NCBI GenBank assembly: GCA_018715175.1 | Contig: DVME01000105.1 | Location: 1 to 35,114 of the forward strand | Origin: Candidatus Limiplasma stercoravium | GTDB lineage: Bacteria; Bacillota; Clostridia; Christensenellales; Aristaeellaceae | Reading direction: 5' to 3' | DNA length: 35,114 nucleotides | In this document: in pieces, positions 31,202 through 35,114 of the stretch | How positions within the stretch are numbered: position 1 is the first letter of the stretch | How the letters are laid out: every line of letters starts with the position of its first letter | Notes under the pieces: model-generated | Database searches by the model: none | What the model saw: the letters and a program-made list of their open reading frames with translations, nothing else | What the model was told of the DNA's origin: nothing | Translations under genes and position numbers: made by a program

Positions 31202-32089
31202 TTACTTAGCCTCCTTACCCTTGCGGTTGGTCACCAGGATGGAGATGAGGGAGAAGAAGCCAATAACCACCGCGATGCCGTAGGCGCAAGCTGCGCCGAA
31301 ACCAAACTGCCAGTTTTCGAAGGCGGCTTCGTACATGTACAGCACCATGGTGCGCGTGGCGTTGCCCAGGCCATCCTTGAAGAGCATCTTGGGGATGTCG
31401 AAGATCTGCAAGCCGCCGATGATGGAGGTAATCATGATGTAGAGCATGATGGGCTTGAGCAGGGGCAGGGTAATGCTGCGGGTGCGCTGCCAAGCGTTGG
31501 CGCCGTCAACCTCGGCGGCCTCGTAAACGTCGGAGCTGATGGAGTGCAGGCCGGCGGTGATAAAAATGATGTTGTAGCCGAAGTTTTGCCAGCAGATGGC
31601 GATGCCGCCGACCATCTTGGCCAGGATGGGCGTGTTGGCAAAGTCCACCGCCTGGGGAAAGAGCCCGATGGAGGCCATCAGGTTGTTCACCATGCCGCCC
31701 GGGTAGCCAAAGAGCATGTTAAACAGCATGCCAATGGTCACGGGCGTAATCAGGTTGGGGAAGTAGTACACGCTGCGCAGGAGGCTTTTGTTTTTCACCC
31801 AGCGCTCGTTGAGGATCAGGGAGAGGATGATGGCGATGGTGAGCTGCGGGATGATGGAAAACAGCCAGATGACGATGGTGTTGAGAATGCTGTCAAAGAA
31901 GTAGGCGGAGTGAATCAGCCGATCGTAGTTGTCCAAGCCCACAAAGGTCATCTGAAGCGTCAGAGGGTTATAATCGTGGAAGGAGATGTAGAAGGTATAG
32001 AAAATGGGGTAGATGCCGAAGGTGAGAAACGTTGCGAAAAATGGGAGGATGAACAGGTAAGCCCATTTCTGACGCCTCTTGATAGCCAT
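31202..32089 (-). CDS. ABC sugar transporter permease, MalF type
   Basis: A 295-residue membrane protein with six predicted helices, the first near residues 9-29 (FILPFFATFLTFGIYPIFY). The EAA loop reads DVYEAAEVDGANAWQRTRSITLP. It is the first-position permease of a carbohydrate importer, forming a heterodimer with the MalG-type partner. The ATG at 32089 has AGAAAGGTAG upstream, overlapping the stop codon of the regulator gene 6 bases away, so regulator and transporter are translated together. Substrate not readable from sequence. Confidence 0.93.
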   Translation of the reverse strand: MAIKRRQKWAYLFILPFFATFLTFGIYPIFYTFYISFHDYNPLTLQMTFVGLDNYDRLIHSAYFFDSILNTIVIWLFSIIPQLTIAIILSLILNERWVKNKSLLRSVYYFPNLITPVTIGMLFNMLFGYPGGMVNNLMASIGLFPQAVDFANTPILAKMVGGIAICWQNFGYNIIFITAGLHSISSDVYEAAEVDGANAWQRTRSITLPLLKPIMLYIMITSIIGGLQIFDIPKMLFKDGLGNATRTMVLYMYEAAFENWQFGFGAACAYGIAVVIGFFSLISILVTNRKGKEAK

Positions 32090-32095
32090 ATGTCT

Positions 32096-33106
32096 CTACC
32101 TTTCTGACTCTTGCTTTGGAGTGGTTTCCCGGAGCATCATGGTGGGAAGTACGTAGGTGGCGCACACGTTGTCGGGGCCGCCGCGAATGCGGGAGACAAG
32201 CTGGTTGGCGGCAATGCGGCCCATTTGCGCCAGAGGTTGACTCAGCGTGGTAATGGAGGGACGGGTGTGCTCGCAGATGGGATCGTCGTCAAAGCCGGCC
32301 ACGGCGACATCCTGAGGCACGCGCTTGCCGGCGTCCATCAACGCCTGCAAGCCGCCGTAAGTGGAAGAGGCGTTGGAGCCCACCAGCGCGGTGAAGGATT
32401 GTTCCTGCACCAGGCGCGATACCGTGCGGTAGGCGTCCTTGACGGTCCAGTTCACCCGAACGATGAGGTTGCGATCGGCCTCGATGCCCGCGCATTCCAG
32501 GGCGCGCAGGTAACCGCGTTGGCGGGAGTGGGCGGCGGGCATGTTGTCGGGCCCTTGAAGGTAAGCGATGCGGCGGTGGCCTTGGCGGATAAGCATTTCC
32601 ACCTCGGCTTGGGTGCCGTTGAGGTTGTCCACGTCCACGGTGGGCAAGCCCGCTTCGCCGGCGGCGTCGCCCACGAGCACGATGGGCAAGCCGCTTTCGC
32701 GCAGGAGGCGCACGTCCTGGGGATCGCGCTGGGCGAAGGTCACCAAGATCAGCCCGTCGACCATGCTGGAGGCGAACAGCGAGAGGGATTCGCTTTCCAG
32801 GGCGCGTTCGGACGCGCGGGAGAGAAACAGGCAGGTGTAGCCAAATTCTCGGGCGGCGGACTGGATGCCCGCCATCATGCCGCCATAGATGTAGTTGGAG
32901 ATATCGTCAAAGACGATACCAATGGCGTTGGCCCGGCTGTTCACCAGGCGTCGGGCATTGACGTTGGGCTGGTATTCCAGCTCTTTGATGGCGCGGCGGA
33001 TGCGGTTGGCCGTAACCTGGCTGATGCTGCCGCCGTTGAGGTATCGGGATACGGTGGACTTGGAGGTTTCCGCCCTCGCTGCGATATCCATAATCGTAAC
33101 CGCCAC
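32096..33106 (-). CDS. LacI-family transcriptional regulator
   Basis: A 336-residue repressor. The helix-turn-helix is at the N-terminus (TIMDIAARAETSKSTVSRYL, then a hinge QVTANRIRRAIKELEYQPN), followed by a periplasmic-binding-like effector domain (IGIVFDDISNYIYGGM, DGLILVTF, VDVDNLNGTQ, AVAGFDDDPICEHTRPSITT). Chosen start is GTG at 33106: AAAGGAG lies 8 bases upstream and the first residues then match LacI proteins. The frame is open back to 33190, across its own promoter. It is the first gene of the operon it most likely controls. Its presumed site is the palindrome GGGAACGTTCCC next to its transcription start. Confidence 0.92.
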   Translation of the reverse strand: MAVTIMDIAARAETSKSTVSRYLNGGSISQVTANRIRRAIKELEYQPNVNARRLVNSRANAIGIVFDDISNYIYGGMMAGIQSAAREFGYTCLFLSRASERALESESLSLFASSMVDGLILVTFAQRDPQDVRLLRESGLPIVLVGDAAGEAGLPTVDVDNLNGTQAEVEMLIRQGHRRIAYLQGPDNMPAAHSRQRGYLRALECAGIEADRNLIVRVNWTVKDAYRTVSRLVQEQSFTALVGSNASSTYGGLQALMDAGKRVPQDVAVAGFDDDPICEHTRPSITTLSQPLAQMGRIAANQLVSRIRGGPDNVCATYVLPTMMLRETTPKQESER

Positions 33107-33149
33107 GACACATGCTCCTTTCTGGGGGGAGGAATGTGTATCCTGATTC

Positions 33150-33161
33150 GGGAACGTTCCC
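33150..33161. promoter_or_regulatory. Operator O1 for the LacI-family regulator
   Basis: GGGAACGTTCCC, a perfect 12-base palindrome with a central CG, the form of a LacI-family operator. It lies at about +8 to +19 relative to the predicted transcription start of the regulator operon, so bound repressor would block initiation or early elongation. Confidence 0.75.
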
Positions 33162-33174
33162 AAGTTCTGATGAT

Positions 33175-33203
33175 ATCTTAACACGCCCAAGGCGGAGTGT
33201 CAA
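33175..33203 (-). promoter_or_regulatory. Promoter of the carbohydrate operon
   Basis: On the minus strand TTGACA (33203-33198), a 17-base spacer, then TAAGAT (33180-33175). Predicted start near 33168. It is the only good promoter seen upstream of the whole unit that runs to 22456. Confidence 0.85.
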
Positions 33204-33265
33204 GGGTTTTTGAAAGATTTTATGTCGTTTTTTTGGTTCTTTTTTGCTGAAACGGCCATCGAAGG

Positions 33266-33299
33266 AAAGAAAAATCGGCCGGTTACCTCCACCGGCCGA
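33266..33299 (-). terminator. Terminator of the GH3 glycosidase gene
   Basis: TCGGCCGGT pairs with its 9-base complement (33299-33291 with 33283-33275) around a 7-base loop, followed on the minus strand by TTTTTCTTTCC. It lies 43 bases after the glycosidase stop and ends the upstream transcript before the regulator promoter. Confidence 0.88.
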
Positions 33300-33302
33300 G
33301 AA

Positions 33303-33314
33303 GGAAACGTTCCC
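33303..33314. promoter_or_regulatory. Possible second operator O2
   Basis: GGAAACGTTCCC is one base away from the O1 palindrome. It lies 153 bases from O1, between the glycosidase stop and its terminator. The distance is close to a whole number of helical turns only if about 10.2-10.9 bp per turn is allowed, so looping is possible but not shown. Confidence 0.55.
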
Positions 33315-33342
33315 GGAATTGTCTGTTTTTAGAAATTCGTCC

Positions 33343-35114
33343 TTATGCGTCCAGGCGCAGCGTTGTATGCGCGCACGCACCGCCGCCCAGCGCAAGGCTG
33401 CGGCAATCCGGCTGGTTGAAGCCCGCGTAAATCTCGTACGCCCCTGTCTCCAGCGCTTTGGAACCGTCCTCATACACCGTCGAAAGCGCCTCCAGCGCAA
33501 TCTCCAGCGTGACCGTGCGCCGCTCGCCGCTGGCCAGCGCCTCGCGCCGCACCGCCTTGAGCGCATATACCGGCGTGGCGACCGCCGCGCTTGCGTGGCC
33601 CACATACACCTGCAACGGCGCTTCGCCCGCCCGGTCGCCTGTGTTGGCAACCTGCACCGACAGCCGCAAAGAGCCGTCCCGCACGCTTGCCTCCAGCCCC
33701 TGGGCGGCAAAGGTGGTGTAGCTTAGCCCAAAGCCGAAGGGATACAACGGCTCGGATTGCAGGTAGCGGTAGGTACGGCCTTTCATGGAATAGTACGTAA
33801 ACGCCGGCAGGGAATCGCTGTTGCGGTAGAACGTCACGGGCAGCCGCCCCGAGGGATTGAACGCGCCAAACAGCAGCCGCGCCACCGCCAGACCGCCCAA
33901 AGACCCAGGATACCATGCCTGTACCACCGCGTTGGCCTTGTCCGCGGCGTCCTCCAGGTCAATCGCGCTGCCCGTCATGTTTACAATCACGCAGGGCTTG
34001 CCCGTTTGCAGCACGCGGCGCATCAAATCGCGCTGGATGCGCGGCAAAAGCAGATCCGTCTTGTCGCCGGTCCAGCTTCCGTTGGCCATTTCCTCGCCCT
34101 CGATGGTCTCGTCCATGCCCACGCACAAAACCACCACGTCCGCCTGACGCGCCTGATGAACGGCCTCGGAATAACAATCGCCGTAGTAACCGGGGCTCTC
34201 CAGCTCGTCCTGATACAAATGGCAGCCTCGCGTGTAGAGAACCCGAGCTTCGGGCAGCTCCTGACGGATGCCCTCCAGCACGGTGACATAGTGACTGGCC
34301 GTGCCATGGTAGTTGCCGTTGAGGGCCACGCTGCTGTCCGCGTTGGGGCCGATGACCGCGATGGTGCGGACGCTTTCCTTCTTGAGGGGCAGCAGACCGT
34401 CGTTTTTGAGCAGCACCAGGCTTTCCTGGGCCAATTTGAGGTTAAGCTCGCGGTGCGCCTGCTGATCCACCGCGTCGTAGCCCACATGATCCCACGGGGT
34501 TTCGCGGTCGAACATGCCCAGGCGCATGCGGATTTCCATGAGCTTTTGCGCGGCCCGGCGGATGTCCTGCTCGTCGATGAGCCCTTCTTCCAGGGCGGCC
34601 AAAAGCTGCAAATAGGTGTTGCCGCAGTTGAGCTGGCAGCCGTTTTTCAGCGCCAGGGCCGCGGACTGGGGCGCGGTATCGGTCACCTGATGGTGCAAGT
34701 GGAAGTCCGCGATGGCCCAGCAATCGGAGGTAAAGTACCCGTCCCAGCCCCAGCGGTCGTGAAGGATGCGCTGAAGCGCGGGACTTGCGCAGCAGGGTTC
34801 GCCGTTGGTGCGGTTGTAAGCGCCCATAAAGCCCGCTACCCCCGCCTTGGCCAAGGCTTCAAAGGCGGGCAGATAGGTTTCCTCCATGTCCTTGGGGCTG
34901 GCCACGGCGTCAAAGCCATGGCGCAGCTTTTCCGGCCCGGAGTGGACGGCAAAGTGCTTGGCGCAACCGGCGGCCTGCAAGTAGCGCGGGTCGTCGCCCT
35001 GCAAGCCCTCCACAAACGCCACGCCCAAATGCCCCGCCAGGAACGGATCCTCGCCGTAGGTTTCCTGGCCGCGGCCCCAGCGGGGATCGCGGAAGATGTT
35101 TACGTTGGGGCTCC
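33343..35114 (-). CDS. Glycoside hydrolase family 3 (beta-glucosidase/beta-xylosidase), 5' end missing
   Basis: 589 residues are visible; the N-terminal 100 or so lie beyond the window edge. The visible start NIFRDPRWGRGQETYGEDP and CAKHFAVHSGPE are typical of GH3. The nucleophile is the Asp of GYFTSDCWAIADF, and LNCGNTYLQLLAALEEGLI resembles the beta-xylosidase group. The second domain has VLLKNDGLLPL, IAVIGPNADS and a likely acid/base Glu in DETIEGEEM. The C-terminus is the fibronectin III-like domain (YPFGFGLSYTTF, then VQVANTGDRAGEAPLQVYV). No secretion signal can be judged. It is just upstream of the carbohydrate operon on the same strand, ends in its own terminator, and may supply that operon's substrate or product. 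Confidence 0.9.
   Translation of the reverse strand, partial: SPNVNIFRDPRWGRGQETYGEDPFLAGHLGVAFVEGLQGDDPRYLQAAGCAKHFAVHSGPEKLRHGFDAVASPKDMEETYLPAFEALAKAGVAGFMGAYNRTNGEPCCASPALQRILHDRWGWDGYFTSDCWAIADFHLHHQVTDTAPQSAALALKNGCQLNCGNTYLQLLAALEEGLIDEQDIRRAAQKLMEIRMRLGMFDRETPWDHVGYDAVDQQAHRELNLKLAQESLVLLKNDGLLPLKKESVRTIAVIGPNADSSVALNGNYHGTASHYVTVLEGIRQELPEARVLYTRGCHLYQDELESPGYYGDCYSEAVHQARQADVVVLCVGMDETIEGEEMANGSWTGDKTDLLLPRIQRDLMRRVLQTGKPCVIVNMTGSAIDLEDAADKANAVVQAWYPGSLGGLAVARLLFGAFNPSGRLPVTFYRNSDSLPAFTYYSMKGRTYRYLQSEPLYPFGFGLSYTTFAAQGLEASVRDGSLRLSVQVANTGDRAGEAPLQVYVGHASAAVATPVYALKAVRREALASGERRTVTLEIALEALSTVYEDGSKALETGAYEIYAGFNQPDCRSLALGGGACAHTTLRLDA

Overview
The window is a 35 kb piece of a GC-rich, densely coding bacterial chromosome. 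It most likely comes from a Bacillota (Clostridia-like) genome. The signs are the HisZ plus short-HisG form of ATP phosphoribosyltransferase, AGGAGG-type ribosome binding sites on most genes, a high-molecular-weight rubredoxin, a GXT-repeat LysM protein resembling spore-surface proteins, and several SH3/peptidoglycan-binding modules. I cannot name the species. No tRNA, rRNA, CRISPR array, transposase or integrase was seen.

Layout. (1) 1-190: the 3' end of rpsU (ribosomal protein bS21) and a strong terminator. (2) 226-8593: a ten-gene histidine operon, hisZ-G-D-C-B-H-A-F-IE plus a PHP-type histidinol phosphatase. It has one consensus promoter and overlapping or nearly overlapping genes throughout. 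Every step from PRPP+ATP to histidine is covered. (3) 8594-8898: a 305 bp gap full of hairpins, part of which recurs at 22.4 kb. (4) 8899-10224: pyrimidine-nucleoside phosphorylase. (5) 10230-12981, minus strand: a flavin reductase-rubredoxin fusion, an MFS transporter and an alpha/beta hydrolase. (6) 13062-17954, plus strand: free methionine-R-sulfoxide reductase, endonuclease III, Obg GTPase, YhbY-type RNA-binding protein, then a small PD-(D/E)xK-like nuclease and a SNF2 helicase that look like a phage-type pair riding on a housekeeping operon. (7) 17932-22281: a LysM protein with a collagen-like GXT tract, a zinc-ribbon membrane protein, and an 865-residue secreted wall protein (two SH3, six peptidoglycan-binding modules and an uncharacterised C-terminal domain). 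(8) 33106 down to 22456, minus strand: an eight-gene carbohydrate operon. It encodes a LacI-type regulator, two ABC permeases, a sugar-binding protein, a metallo-beta-lactamase-fold hydrolase, a ROK kinase-SIS isomerase fusion, a sucrose-phosphorylase-family enzyme and a very large FAD oxidoreductase. (9) 33343-35114: a partial GH3 glycosidase upstream of it.

The carbohydrate operon is the most promising candidate for undescribed biology. A glycoside appears to be imported by the ABC system and split by phosphorolysis. The released sugar could then be phosphorylated and isomerised by the ROK-SIS fusion. The FAD enzyme and the metallo-hydrolase have no obvious place in a plain sucrose pathway. 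A perfect palindromic operator lies just downstream of the predicted transcription start, and a near copy lies about 150 bp upstream, which suggests autoregulation. The nuclease-helicase pair, the dispersed hairpin repeat and the wall-protein C-terminal domain are further points worth following. All functional calls come from reading motifs by eye; no database search was run.
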